Source of the DNA: Paramecium sonneborni
Taxonomy: Eukaryota > Ciliophora > Oligohymenophorea > Peniculida > Parameciidae
Assembly (NCBI GenBank): GCA_905182985.1
Contig: CAJJDN010000071.1
Span: 356,744-420,743 of the forward strand
Length of the DNA stretch: 64,000 nt
Direction of reading: 5' to 3'
Below the pieces are notes generated by a model, which had not been told where the DNA came from, searched no databases, and saw only the letters and a list, made by a program, of their open reading frames with translations. The position numbers were made by a program, and so were the translations under genes. Within the stretch, counting starts at the first letter, position 1, and every line of letters starts with the position of its first letter. This document shows, in pieces, positions 11,504 through 22,436 of the stretch.

Positions 11504-13065
11504 ATGAATACATGTACTGCCACACCAGCATATGTCAATGCTCAAAAAGCTTAATTGGTTGGAGAAAATTTCTTCATCCAATAATTTTAAGTTAGTTGTT
11601 TAGGTTAATTCTCCTATTACATTGAATCCAACAAAGAAGCTGCCATCATTGATCCTATGAGAGACTATGAAGAATACATGTATTATATTTTCCCTAATAT
11701 TTATTAGTAAATTTTGTGAAACAAGAAATTCTGTTCTCAAATATGTTATTTTAACTCATATTCATGCTGATTTTGTTGCAGGACATGTAGATTTAGCTAA
11801 AATTACTGGAGCTCAAATAGTATTGGGTCCCTAAGCTATTACTTAATATTAAGCAAAAATTGCATAAGATGAAGGTAAATAATATTCTGAACTATTATTT
11901 AGAATTATTACCTTTAGGAAGCACATCTCTTAGAGTTTTACATACACCTGGTCATACTATGGAATCTAGTTGTTTTGTTTTAGTAGTAGATGGCAAAGAC
12001 TATGCAATTTTTAGTGGAGATTCTTTATTTCTTGAAGAAGTAGGCAGACCTGATTTAGCATCTAAATCTTCAGGTTTAACAACTCAATAACTAGCCTCAT
12101 TACTTTATCATTCTCTGAGAAATAAAATTCTTAAACTTAATGATGATGTCATTCTCTATCCTGGACATGGAGCAGGATCTGCTTGTGGAAAAGCTATAGG
12201 AGCAGGAACTGTTAGTACTATTGGTGAATAGAAACTCAAAAATTGGGCACTATAAAATATTACTGAGGAAGAGTTTGTTACAACATCAACCGATATACCT
12301 GCTCCTCCTCAGTATTTCTTCCATGATGTTTAATTAGTAATTATCTTATATATCCATATCTTAGAATCGTCAAGGAGCTAATGATCTTTAAAATATTAAA
12401 TCTAAAGTTACCAAAGCTTTAAGCTATTAAGAATTTACTTAAATTGCTGCTGAAGGTGTTTTGATATTAGATTCTAGAGATATTGTTACCAAAGGAATTA
12501 TTAAAGGATCCATCAATATCACTTAAGTTGCCACTCTTGCTTCCTTTGTTGGTATTCTCTTTAAGCCTGATCAAAAAATCATTATTGTTGCAGATGAAGG
12601 CAAGGAAGAATAAACTATTATCAGATTACTTAGAATTGGATATGAAAATATTCTTGGATATCTAGAAGGAGGATTTGATAATTATGTTAGAAATGGAGGA
12701 GAAGTTTAACAATTAAATATTGTTGATTTGAAAGATTTCTTAGATACAAAAGGACAACCTTAAAATCATGTTTTCATTGATTGTAGAAATCCTGTTGAAT
12801 TCAAAACCTCGGGAATTGTTCCAGGATCTTTAATGATTCCTCTATTCTAAATAGAGAATTAAGTATACATTAATCTTATTCTATATAGCTTGATTTGATT
12901 CCTAAAGACAAGACATTACATATCTACTGTCGTTCAGGAGCCAGAGCTAAAACTGCAGCTACCATTCTATTAAAACATGGTTATTCTGACTTTGTTCTTA
13001 TATAGAATGCTGGTCTTGAACATATTGTCAAGGAACATCAAATTCAAGTCCAAAAAATTGAATGA
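11504..13065 (+). CDS. persulfide dioxygenase-sulfurtransferase, second paralogue
   Basis: Same architecture as the gene at 8418. The MBL fold has THIHADFVAGH, HTPGHTMESSCF, FSGDSLFLEEVGRPDLA and YPGHGAGSACGKAIGAG. A Cys-less first rhodanese (ILDSRDIVTKGIIKGSIN) and a second rhodanese with the active loop CRSGARAKTAA follow. The C-terminus is longer (EHIVKEHQIQVQKIE). Four introns of 26-28 nt were placed: about 11680-11707, 11873-11900, 12340-12367 and 12862-12887. Codon use differs from the first copy (more C-ending codons), and the proteins differ widely outside motifs, so this is an old duplication. A division of labour, such as different persulfide substrates, is conceivable but not shown. 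Confidence 0.9.
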
Positions 13066-13936
13066 TTCCTAATTATACATAACAAATTAATTTAAATCAT
13101 TTACATTTCCTATCAATCAATTTATATTTAATGTTCTTATTTTATATATTTATTATATTATATTAATCTCTGCTTTCCAAGTAGATCATAAATTATTTTT
13201 ACATTATATTTATAAATTTATTCCTTATTACTCATAAGTTAAATGGATAATTTCATTTCTAAATTTCTTTCTGAAGATTTATCTCATTTAATGATAAAAA
13301 TTTTATTCAAAGTATATAATATTCTTGTTGGTAATTTTTGTTAATAAAAATATATTCTGAGATTAGTTAATTAGATTGTTTATTAAAAGTTATATAACTT
13401 TCAAAAATCCTGAATTTGAATTTTTTTATCAATAACTTCCTTAAGGTAACCTTATTTTGATATTTCTTAGTAAAGTTCTGATAAAATATTATAAGTATTT
13501 TCAAGGAATAAATATTTAGAATTTTTGTGAAAGTTTGCTTACTGTTTAAAAAAATATTAAACACTTCTTAAGACTTGATCTTTTAAAAAAATTCTTAATA
13601 TTTGCATATATAATACACTAGGAAAATGAAAATATATTTATGAATAGATATTAGGTAATTTAAATGGCATAAATTTATTGTTTATTTAGATAGCATTTAA
13701 TTTCTAATTAGAAGAGTTTTGAGAGAAAGTGATAATAAAGAATTATAATATTTCTTAAGAGAAATATTGATAAATGAAAAATAGAGAAAAAAAAATTTAT
13801 GTTTATAAGATTAAGTTGAATTTGAAATTAAAGAGAATAAGAGAGACTGATAAAAATGAATAGATTCTTATAATGAAATATCGTTGATTATAATTTGCTA
13901 TGAAATGGTGATAATTTTGTTTATTTTGATAATAAA
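13066..13936. other. intergenic; possible small plus-strand ORF
   Basis: Mostly AT-rich and without a recognised gene. A plus-strand frame opens at ATG 13243 (M-D-N-F-I-S-K-F-L-S-E-D-L-S) and runs about 55 codons to TGA near 13409. It could extend with an intron, but no continuation was convincing. On the minus strand the 65-codon frame at 13367-13564 has no support beyond being open. The part from 13368 on is repeated after the N gap. Confidence 0.3.
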
Positions 13937-14203
13937 TCATTTTTTGTCTCCTTTGGCTTAATATCCAGCAACTGGATCAGTGATAACTAATGGTTTAAGT
14001 CATACAATTTACATCTAACATCAGTGACTTTTCCTTAAGTGTATGTTCTGAGCTTGTAATTAATGGATAATCTATTTTGAACAGCTGTTGGAAGTCCACT
14101 AATTGTATATAAATATTGAATACTTCTTGACTCCTTCTGCTGAATGAAGGAAATTTCTAATGAGTGTAATTCCACCTCTTTTGAATGCAAATTCGATACA
14201 CAT
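13937..14203 (-). CDS. small unknown protein (copy 1)
   Basis: Identical to the gene at 15216-15482, where it is described. This copy lies wholly inside the duplicated block next to the N gap and is probably not a separate locus. Confidence 0.4.
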
Positions 14204-14237
14204 ATATAAAATAAATATTTAATATTAATATATATAA

Positions 14238-14645
14238 TCATTTATACCTCTAAAATAATGGATGATCTTTATCTTTGAAATCAGGTAAATATGTGCATTT
14301 TTCCTTAACTGGATAGTTTTTCTAAATTGATATATAATATAAATACTGGATCATATGCAGTACCAAAGAATCGATCAATCTTGGCATCGCCATAATTTAC
14401 AACATAATAGAGATGATGTCTATAGTGATCAGAATGATCATATTTTCTATAATAAATATAAAATAGATACCCTCCATCATGAGCAAAGAGATCATTGAAA
14501 GCCATAAGTCCTCCATAAATCATTGTTTACATAGGATGAATTGGTAAAATCAATTCAGCAGTATGGAGAAGAAGATTGCCTTCAATGAATCCTTCTAAAG
14601 GATGAGCTGCACAATAGCAAAAGGCAGTAGGTTCCTTAAATGAAT
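14238..14645 (-). pseudogene. fatty-acid hydroxylase gene fragment cut by the gap (copy 1)
   Basis: Carries only the C-terminal third of the hydroxylase described at 15517-16484: from HHSFKEP through HDGGYLFYIYY and HRHHLYYVVNYG to TGA at 14238. Its 5' part is missing because the sequence ends at the N at 14646. It is identical to the intact copy, so it is an assembly duplicate rather than a biological pseudogene. Confidence 0.85.
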
Positions 14646-14646
14646 N
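14646..14646. other. single-N assembly gap
   Basis: One undetermined base between two exact direct copies of 1278 bp. The same pattern recurs at 26061 and 60261. Confidence 0.99.
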
Positions 14647-15924
14647 TAATTAGATTGTTTATTAAAAGTTATATAACTTTCAAAAATCCTGAATTTGAAT
14701 TTTTTTATCAATAACTTCCTTAAGGTAACCTTATTTTGATATTTCTTAGTAAAGTTCTGATAAAATATTATAAGTATTTTCAAGGAATAAATATTTAGAA
14801 TTTTTGTGAAAGTTTGCTTACTGTTTAAAAAAATATTAAACACTTCTTAAGACTTGATCTTTTAAAAAAATTCTTAATATTTGCATATATAATACACTAG
14901 GAAAATGAAAATATATTTATGAATAGATATTAGGTAATTTAAATGGCATAAATTTATTGTTTATTTAGATAGCATTTAATTTCTAATTAGAAGAGTTTTG
15001 AGAGAAAGTGATAATAAAGAATTATAATATTTCTTAAGAGAAATATTGATAAATGAAAAATAGAGAAAAAAAAATTTATGTTTATAAGATTAAGTTGAAT
15101 TTGAAATTAAAGAGAATAAGAGAGACTGATAAAAATGAATAGATTCTTATAATGAAATATCGTTGATTATAATTTGCTATGAAATGGTGATAATTTTGTT
15201 TATTTTGATAATAAATCATTTTTTGTCTCCTTTGGCTTAATATCCAGCAACTGGATCAGTGATAACTAATGGTTTAAGTCATACAATTTACATCTAACAT
15301 CAGTGACTTTTCCTTAAGTGTATGTTCTGAGCTTGTAATTAATGGATAATCTATTTTGAACAGCTGTTGGAAGTCCACTAATTGTATATAAATATTGAAT
15401 ACTTCTTGACTCCTTCTGCTGAATGAAGGAAATTTCTAATGAGTGTAATTCCACCTCTTTTGAATGCAAATTCGATACACATATATAAAATAAATATTTA
15501 ATATTAATATATATAATCATTTATACCTCTAAAATAATGGATGATCTTTATCTTTGAAATCAGGTAAATATGTGCATTTTTCCTTAACTGGATAGTTTTT
15601 CTAAATTGATATATAATATAAATACTGGATCATATGCAGTACCAAAGAATCGATCAATCTTGGCATCGCCATAATTTACAACATAATAGAGATGATGTCT
15701 ATAGTGATCAGAATGATCATATTTTCTATAATAAATATAAAATAGATACCCTCCATCATGAGCAAAGAGATCATTGAAAGCCATAAGTCCTCCATAAATC
15801 ATTGTTTACATAGGATGAATTGGTAAAATCAATTCAGCAGTATGGAGAAGAAGATTGCCTTCAATGAATCCTTCTAAAGGATGAGCTGCACAATAGCAAA
15901 AGGCAGTAGGTTCCTTAAATGAAT
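14647..15924. repeat. 1278-bp direct duplication, copy 2
   Basis: Second copy of 13368-14645. It ends at the point (AATGAATGATG, 15921) where the first copy was cut, and continues into the rest of the hydroxylase gene. Confidence 0.95.
15216..15482 (-). CDS. small unknown conserved-looking protein (copy 2)
   Basis: Starting at ATG 15482 the product reads MCIEFAFKRGGITLIRNF, continues over two introns (15378-15402, 25 nt; 15266-15291, 26 nt), and ends FITDPVAGYQAKGDKK before TGA at 15216, about 71 residues. Both introns have GTA...TAG borders and restore one frame, which supports the model. An alternative without the first intron stays open much longer, so the structure is not certain. The sequence is basic, lacks Cys clusters and membrane segments, and matched no family known to me. 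The start lies 34 bp downstream of the stop of the hydroxylase on the same strand. Confidence 0.5.
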
Positions 15925-16484
15925 GATGAACGCTGTGAATATATTTATAAAAATATTTCAAGTGAAGCATTCTATGAGTCCAATATCCAATACCTAAATA
16001 AGAAAAGAATTAAATAATTTCAAATACATGTGGTCCATAACCAATGAAAAGTTATTCCATACAGAAAATGAAACACTGTGTAATCATGAGTTTCAAAATA
16101 TTTGTAATAAGGAGTGTATGGATATAAATAATAGTAAAAGGACTTTTATGTAATAATTTCTATATATACCATTGATACAAAACATCCAAATATTAGCTAC
16201 ACAATTCCATATCGTATTTCTCTAAAAATATTTTAAAGACGTAATTTATTCTTTGGCATAGGATTGTAATACTCAACAATTGTACAACAAATCAAATATT
16301 GCATGATTCCTCCGATGGATCCAAAAATCATCTTCATAGTAAAACAGAATACCTTTTCAATATATTACTAGAAAGTATTAATGTATATGTGCTTCTCTCC
16401 AAAACTGATGTCTTCCATTTAACCTCGAACTACAGGAATTATAATTGCAAGAATAATCAAAAAGATTTGTCTGAATTTAATCAT
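15517..16484 (-). CDS. fatty-acid hydroxylase / sterol desaturase superfamily enzyme
   Basis: Membrane di-iron enzyme. From the N-terminus: a hydrophobic segment after M-I-K-F-R-Q, further membrane helices, then histidine boxes WTHRMLH, HSVHHSF and HYRHHLYY followed by VNYGDAKIDRFFGTAYDP, the usual end of sterol C5-desaturase/FA-hydroxylase proteins. AAHPLEGFIEG between boxes is also typical. Introns: a 34-nt one (GTATTTGAA...TTATTTAG) just before IGYWTHRM and a 25-nt one after TAYDP. The end is CTYLPDFKDKDHPLFQRYK and TGA. It probably hydroxylates or desaturates sterol or lipid tails in the ER. Substrate cannot be told from sequence. This is the intact copy; a truncated duplicate lies at 14238-14645. 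Confidence 0.85.
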
Positions 16485-16505
16485 TAACAATATTATTAAA
16501 ATATA

Positions 16506-17037
16506 ATGTAATTAAAAAACTAGGTATATGAATGCATTATCATTAATAATAATAAATTTGAATTCAAATGCTTGATAATTGGTACAACTCTTACCTTATT
16601 AGATAGTGATTCTATTAGAAAAGGCTTATTATATACTCCAACAATGGGAGAACATATTGAGGATGAGGTTGTGGTGTCTTTTGAATAGAAAAGAGGAATA
16701 AATTATCAGCATGAATACATGAGACTCTATATTGCTAATGTTGTGTTAACTCAATAACTTAAAGAGCTTCTCTAAGAGAAAGGAGATTTAATTTAAAAAA
16801 TAAATAGATTTGAAGTATCAATACATTCTTATTATTAAATAGGAAGTAGAAATTTGCAAGACCAATTATAGAAAGCAAGATTATGAAGAATTAAAGAAAA
16901 TAGATTAACCTATCAAAAAATAAATAGGTATCTCATCCATATTTATCATTAGTGTAGATGGTTCAACTAAACATAATGATGAAAATGTAGTTCACAATCA
17001 TCAATATTAAACTAGAAAATTAATTAAAAAAAATTGA
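16506..17037 (+). CDS. unrecognised hydrophilic protein
   Basis: Starts at ATG 16506 (M-Q-L-K-N-Q-V-Y-E-C) and reads through a mixed region with LIIGTTLTLLDSDSIRKG and GEHIEDEVVVSFEQKRG. It then enters a helical Gln/Leu segment (LTQQLKELLQEKGDLIQKIN). Two introns keep the frame: about 16820-16847 (28 nt) and about 16930-16959 (30 nt). It ends YQTRKLIKKN, TGA at 17037. About 155 residues, no membrane segment, no known domain. Its stop lies 27 bp from the stop of the convergent cyclic-nucleotide-binding gene. The divergent neighbour, the hydroxylase, starts 22 bp away. Confidence 0.55.
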
Positions 17038-17063
17038 AATTTTCAACATATTTATCTATGAAA

Positions 17064-18823
17064 TCACTCATCATCTTTTATTACTGCTTATTATTTATAG
17101 GTTGTTGAGTTTGAGATCATTGATTCTTTATTAGAAAAGAGCAATACATCAACTTCGTTAAGTAATTTAGGCAATTTTAAAGATTTTATTACAGTCCTTG
17201 GACTCATTGAGTAATTTGGTATTTCGTATTTTGGACGACTCGCACTTGGAAACACCTTATTTACAATTATAAGTTATACTTTATTCATTATACTTATTGC
17301 TGTTCCTTTATTAGTATCTAAATCAAATAAACCTGTATTTATATTTAAAGGTTCACTGAATTTTAGATTCCTCTTTAATGTTTCTAAATTCTTTTGAAAA
17401 TTGTAATGTGCTTTATTTATATGACCTTTGCCTTATAAAAATTCATATCCACTACGTTTTGGTTCATTTCCTACACGATCTACTGCATTCTTTGCTTTCT
17501 TAATTACAAAATCAGATATTTTATCATCTTCTTCCAAAAATGGAATATCTCTATATGGTATTGGTGGAGAGAATGATTTAAGTTCCTTTATCAATGAAAC
17601 ACTTTTTGATTTACGAGAAAAATTAGTTTAATCAAGTTTTATTAATTTTTATATAGCTCCTCCTTTTTTAAAATATTATAAAAATCTATCCTTATCCAAT
17701 GAAAATACTTCTGCTTTTTAACTCAAACAAATAGCTCTATGTTCTCTTACCACATCCTTAATAACTTCTTCATGACCAAAAACCAATCCTGATGTTATTA
17801 TTCCAGTTCTCACTCTTTCATACTTTTTATCATTTTTTTTAAAGAATCTTTAAACTGTTAAATTATTTTCAGTTATCAAAGTGCCAACCTCTATATTTTA
17901 TGATATTTCAATTTCTCCATTTTTAACAATGTATATTTTGCTAATTACCATATTTAATAATAATACTTTGAAGGCTAATTTTCCTTATAAATCACATCAA
18001 ACATTTTATAATCTTCAAAAGTAAAATGATAATAAATTTAATTTAACATTTATTCATTCCATTCTGCAAAAGCTGGTACTTTTTATAAAAATGCAACATT
18101 TTGTTACTGAATGTATTCATAATAGGATGATAATAATTTATTGAATTGTTCTCTAGATACAGTTGCAAAATTTGTATCTTCTGCTGCAACAATAGTGGCT
18201 GTTCTTGGAACTTATTTAGTTAATGCTATTTCTCCAAAACTATCACCTGCTTTCATTTAACCTACCTTTTAGAGTGTAGGATATTGACATTCAAGAAATT
18301 CTGCATCTGTCATTTTTGCGTAAACTTCATCCAAAAGTACTTAGTTCGTTTCAGTAAAAAAAGTTGTTTGCTTTTTGAATCTCTTAGATTTCATCATACT
18401 TTATTAATGTTTTAATGTCGCCTTTCTTGTATTCTGCCTTCTTAATGTTTCTTCTCTCTTTTTCTCTTCTTCTCCTAACTAATTTCCATCCTACAGTCCC
18501 TTCCTCTGTATAAGAACCCAAACACTTCCAGAAAGTATTATATAAAACTTCTTACCAATATCACCTAAATTAAAAACAACTTATCTCGCTTTTATCATCT
18601 CATGAGATAATTGTCTATATAAATTACTCACCATCTCTGAACCCATCTATTGTTCTAAATCTTAAAAAAACTTGAATTAAATAAATGCTTTCCTTGTCAT
18701 GTCAACTTCTTGATTTGTCCTTATACCTTATTCTTTTTACAGAATTTCAATTATATGGTTTAATTAATCTTAATTTCCTAAATCTATATCCGACTTTTTA
18801 GTTGTTAATAACTTTTATTTCAT
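17064..18823 (-). CDS. cyclic nucleotide-binding domain protein (PKA regulatory-like)
   Basis: Two CNB domains and no kinase domain. Domain 1: VVFNLGDIGKKFYIILSGSV, then a charged insertion of about 60 residues, then the phosphate-binding cassette GDSFGEIALTKQVPRTATIV. That cassette closely fits the FGE-L/A-PR-TA rule, so it probably binds cAMP or cGMP. Domain 2: VPAFAEWNEQMLNQIYYHF, IYIVKNGEIEISQ, and a degenerate cassette (GLVFGHEEVIKDVVREHRAICLS) lacking the PRTA arginine. The C-terminal ~200 residues are Lys/Ser-rich and unlike known domains. Introns: a 19-nt one (GTATGATGAAATCTAAGAG) inside domain 1 and a 26-nt one in domain 2. Start ATG 18823. A role as a cAMP/cGMP effector in ciliary signalling would fit but is inference. 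Confidence 0.8.
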
Positions 18824-18873
18824 TATTGATTCAAATTTAACAATTAATATATTTCTAATATATATAACATTAA

Positions 18874-20525
18874 TCATTCAAATGGATTAGTCTTTTTATT
18901 ATCTTAAAATTATTGATTATATGTATATGGATTATCATACATTGCTCTTTTTTAAGTTTCACTATCCAAATCTAAAAAAGGATTTGGCTATTGAATTCTA
19001 TTAATTTATTAATCAAATTATTAAAATCCTTAATTTTATTATATGTTAGATCTATGACCCACTTGCTGTGAACTCATAAAAGGATTATTGCTATTAAAAT
19101 TATTTTGATTAATAATTTAGCTTTACGCAAAATATTATTATTGCCAATTATTAACTTAACTGTTTCTAAAGTCGCTCATCATTTATTATCCAACATCATC
19201 AAACATTCCTATTCTATTTTAGTTTAATTAAAAGTTATTCATTAAATTGTTATTAATACCCTATTGTTATAATGATGATCTTTAAGTCATCTATGGATTA
19301 ATTTATGATTATGAAGATGCTAAATTTACTCCAAAACCTCCGAATTCAGTCCAAGGATTCATCTAATTTACTAATTAAGGATTATTGACCATGGATTAAT
19401 TTAGTAATTAAGGATTATTAACCATAGATTGACTTACTTATTAAGATTGATCAAAAGGATTAAATTTTTTATTATTTTCCCACTAAGGAGTCTATTAAGA
19501 AGGCCCTTAAGATTAAAATTTTCCATCTTTTTCTTTATCCTTTTACTCTTTTAATTCTTTTTCTTTTAATTCTATTTCTTTTTGTTCTTTTTCTTTCTGT
19601 TCTTTTTCTTTTTGTTCTTTTTCTTTTTATTGTTCTCTTTCTAATAAAGTTGTCATTTCTTTTTATTCTCTTAATAGATCTATTATAGGTTCCAATTCTG
19701 GATATTTAAATTTATGAAATGCTTTTTAATTTTTTTTCACAATTGATTTGGCATTCATATATAAATCGTAATTGATAGTTATAAACTAAAGATAAAGTAT
19801 TATCATACAGAATCAAGACTCTAATTTATCATTTTATAGTAGTTTCCAAGTAATTTATTCATGTTATTTAAAATTTCAGATAACTTCTATTTATAATTTG
19901 ATTCAGAACTTGACAATTTGCTTTGATTCTAAAAATATTTAAAATGATACTCTCCTAATTTTTTCTGACAATTTAAAATCTTCAGGTTATCCTTTTGAAA
20001 GTGCATTAGATCTATCCTTTTCTAATTCATCAATCTTCAGCTTATAATGATCATAAATCAATCTGATTTCAGAGAAGTTCGTGAGCTAAATCTTTAAAGT
20101 TTCTATTGTTTAAAACCATTCACCATAATTTTTATTTAATTCGGATGTCGGTTCAGTCTAACTATTTCATTAACACATACTTTTGAGCGAAACAATTCTG
20201 AAAGGTTTCCAAACATGGATGTTACTTCAATTCCTATTCTCTTATTAGTATCAGTTTCCTTCTCAAATAATTTTTAAGTAATTGAACTTATACGTCCCAT
20301 ATGGCCATGCATTTCTAAATCAAATTATTTAATATACATTAAAATAACGCTGAAATATTACTAAAAGATTATGACAATCCCTTAATATATTGATCAATCT
20401 CATTAATCTTTTATTTTTTTGTTTCTAACTAAGGATCAACTGTAACTTTTGCTCCCCACCATTCTTTAATCTAAAAATGAAGATTTTCTTACTTTCTAAC
20501 CTGTTCTAGATGTGAAACTCGCCAT
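18874..20525 (-). CDS. BAR-domain protein with Glu/Lys coiled coil and NPF motifs
   Basis: N-terminus MASFTSRTGQKIKEWWGAKV followed by a helical region of about 230 residues. It has the look of an amphiphysin-type BAR domain: GLSQSFSNISALFQQMHGHM, RIGIEVTSMFGNLSELFRSK, then YGEWFQTIETLKIQ and YYKMINQSLDSVF. Next comes a strongly charged Lys/Glu/Gln repeat (about 19540-19640), then a Gln/Asn-rich tail. The tail has repeated NPF or NPF-like motifs: FNPFD, NNPFM, PNPFLD and TNPFE at the very end. BAR domains bind curved membranes, and NPF motifs bind EH domains of Eps15-like endocytic adaptors. Five or six introns of 22-23 nt were removed. An endocytic role at parasomal sacs is a reasonable inference. 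Confidence 0.7.
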
Positions 20526-20571
20526 TTAAATTTAATAAAATTAATATAAATTTTTTAGATTATATTACAAA

Positions 20572-21256
20572 TCAACCTGTTCCAAAATTGTGTGTTTAGT
20601 TAAATCTTATACAATATTGAATAAAAATTACCTTGATGATTAACATTATATCTATTACAAGTACCATTTTTGACGCTCATTTTATTCAAACAATTTAGTA
20701 TTTTGTTCTTCTAACTATTATATTTTATGAGTGAGTTCATTAAATTCATTCATAAATTCATCTAAATTTTATTAATAATTAAAAGATTATTGTTCCATTT
20801 CCTTGTTGACAATCTAAATTACTTTCAATTCATTACTTAAATTTACTCTTGAATTTGATTGTTTTTTTTTAGTGTCTCAGAAAGAGTTTAACATATGTCT
20901 TCCTTTTACTTTTTTAGATTATTTATTGCATTCTATAATTCTTTATTAGATGGTTGATTTCCTCCAAAGGATTGTCCTGGAATCCTCACCAAATTTTCCT
21001 TATCTGAAACATACCTGCTTCTCAAATTAGAACCACTAGAATTGATTACTTTCTTTTGTAGCTTCTCCTCAACTCTTCCAGTATAATTTTATAAGGATTA
21101 TTGAGATGGTTCTTAAATAAGAATACTGTGTTCATAGTAACTAATGTTATTGCTTCTTGTTGGGGTACAATCTCCCCTCGATTCTATACAAATTGGTTTG
21201 AAATTCTGTGGAGTTAATGAAGTTCGACTTTTTGGAACTTGCGCTCTAACGAACAT
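20572..21256 (-). CDS. coiled-coil protein of unknown function
   Basis: ATG at 21256, product starting MFVRAQVPKSRTSLTPQ. The first ~90 residues are basic and Ser/Thr/Pro-rich. The rest is predicted coiled coil (NKELQNAINNLKKQKED, then ELTHKIQQLEEQNTKL). Introns: 23 nt at about 20815-20837 and 26 nt near 20605-20630. The end is FNQTHNFGTG and TGA at 20572, 47 bp upstream of the BAR gene start. No family recognised. The split from the BAR gene rests on this TGA and on the good ATG context of the next gene; a fusion is not excluded but would need another intron. Confidence 0.6.
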
Positions 21257-21401
21257 TTATTTAATTATTATGTACACCCAGTTCTAAAATTAAGGATAAT
21301 AAAATTACATAAGATAAGATTTTATAGGAAAATCATCAAACCATATACTTTTCGAATCTGAATTTATTTATTTATCTCAAGTGAATAATCAAAATTTCGC
21401 A

Positions 21402-22436
21402 ATGACCAATTATTAAAAATTAAGACATCTTATACTTATGTAAAATGCAAGAAAAATACTCTTATTACATTACCTCATTTGGATTATCAAAATTAATATC
21501 CAATTAAATATTTAGTTTAAATCATATACATTTATAATAGTAGATCTAGATTATTAGACTATAAATATTATTATCAATTGATGCCATTAGATACTATTCT
21601 TCAAGTCTTTAGAAATTTTAGTAAAGATATAAATCATTTATAATTTAATGATCTTAATTATTAAGGCATCCTCCTACCTGGAGTTCTTAAAGAACTTTTT
21701 AATCTCACCTATGAATAGAATTAAAAAATATCAATAAGATAATTTATCAAAATTACTATTTAGATGAGAAAATCGTCTCTTTTTCAGAATTTACTTTTAT
21801 CAATAAAATTTAAGGATGAAAGTATAAATATCGAATTCTTTTTTTATGATAAACCTGAACAAATATTTAAAGTATATCGTTAAATTATTAGTTGTTAGAA
21901 GTTATTATTATTCTGGACCTTATTGTATCTTATTTTGAATCATGATTAGAAGAAAAAGATTATAATATTAGTGAACAGAAAATATTTTCTCAATAAGCTT
22001 ATGCTTATTTAAAATCCTATTAATTTAATACAATTAATAAAATTTGAAAAAGTTTATTCTTAGTTTGGATCCAGAAAATAAAAATCAAACACCTACGATG
22101 AAGTTAAAGATCATTGGTAGAAATGTCTAATAAATAATTGAGAACCATATGATTGAATTTTTGGATGATGAGTAAATTAATTATATTGATGACAGTGTTT
22201 TAAAATACAATTCAAAAGGTAACCTAATTATAGTTGTGAAATAACAAAAAATAGATTTTATGAAATTTCTTGTGGTTAATTAAGTGGTTATATTTTTAAT
22301 CCTGCAAGATTAATTTCAAAAATCTAATAATAAAGAAGGAGAGAATCAAAAATTTGGATATGATTTTATAGAAATATCAAACAAAGAAGCTAAATTAGAA
22401 TATTTAAGACTCAAATCGGATTCGTTTTGGACATGA
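21402..22436 (+). CDS. unrecognised gene, approximate limits
   Basis: Clear coding signal on the plus strand. A continuous frame from about 21440 reads TLITLPHLDYQNQYPIKYL, PLDTILQVFRNFSKDI and GILLPGVLKELFNLTYEQ. After an intron near 21870-21889 it continues toward KFILSLDPENKN, IEFLDDEQINYIDDSVLKY and FGYDFIEISNKEAKLEYLR, ending in TGA at 22436. Between 21890 and 22050 the splice pattern is unresolved: in-frame TGAs at about 21950 and 22047 must be inside introns. The start is also unsure; ATG 21402 is the nearest candidate but lies in another frame. No known domain. Confidence 0.45.

Larger units (their letters stand above)
13368..14645. repeat. 1278-bp direct duplication, copy 1 (assembly join)
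   Basis: Identical to 14647-15924 at every place compared, with a fixed offset of 1279 and a single N (14646) between the copies. Copy 1 runs up to the gap; copy 2 begins right after it and then reads on into unique sequence. It holds the whole small gene and the 3' part of the hydroxylase gene. The geometry (overlap, one N, overlap) is that of two contigs with overlapping ends placed side by side by a scaffolder. Confidence 0.95.

Noticed and set aside
13367..13564. Minus-strand ORF of 65 codons, repeated at 14595-14843
   Set aside because: Open in the standard code but without start context, family or splice support; it lies in AT-rich DNA and its repetition is due to the assembly duplication.
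15950..16170. A 27-nt intron GTATATATAG...ATAAAAG in the hydroxylase
   Set aside because: It keeps frame and has no TGA; reading through gives a sensible membrane helix, so it is more likely coding.
16299..16487. Plus-strand ORF of 62 codons
   Set aside because: Antisense shadow of the fatty-acid hydroxylase N-terminus, which is supported by its membrane segment and later His boxes.
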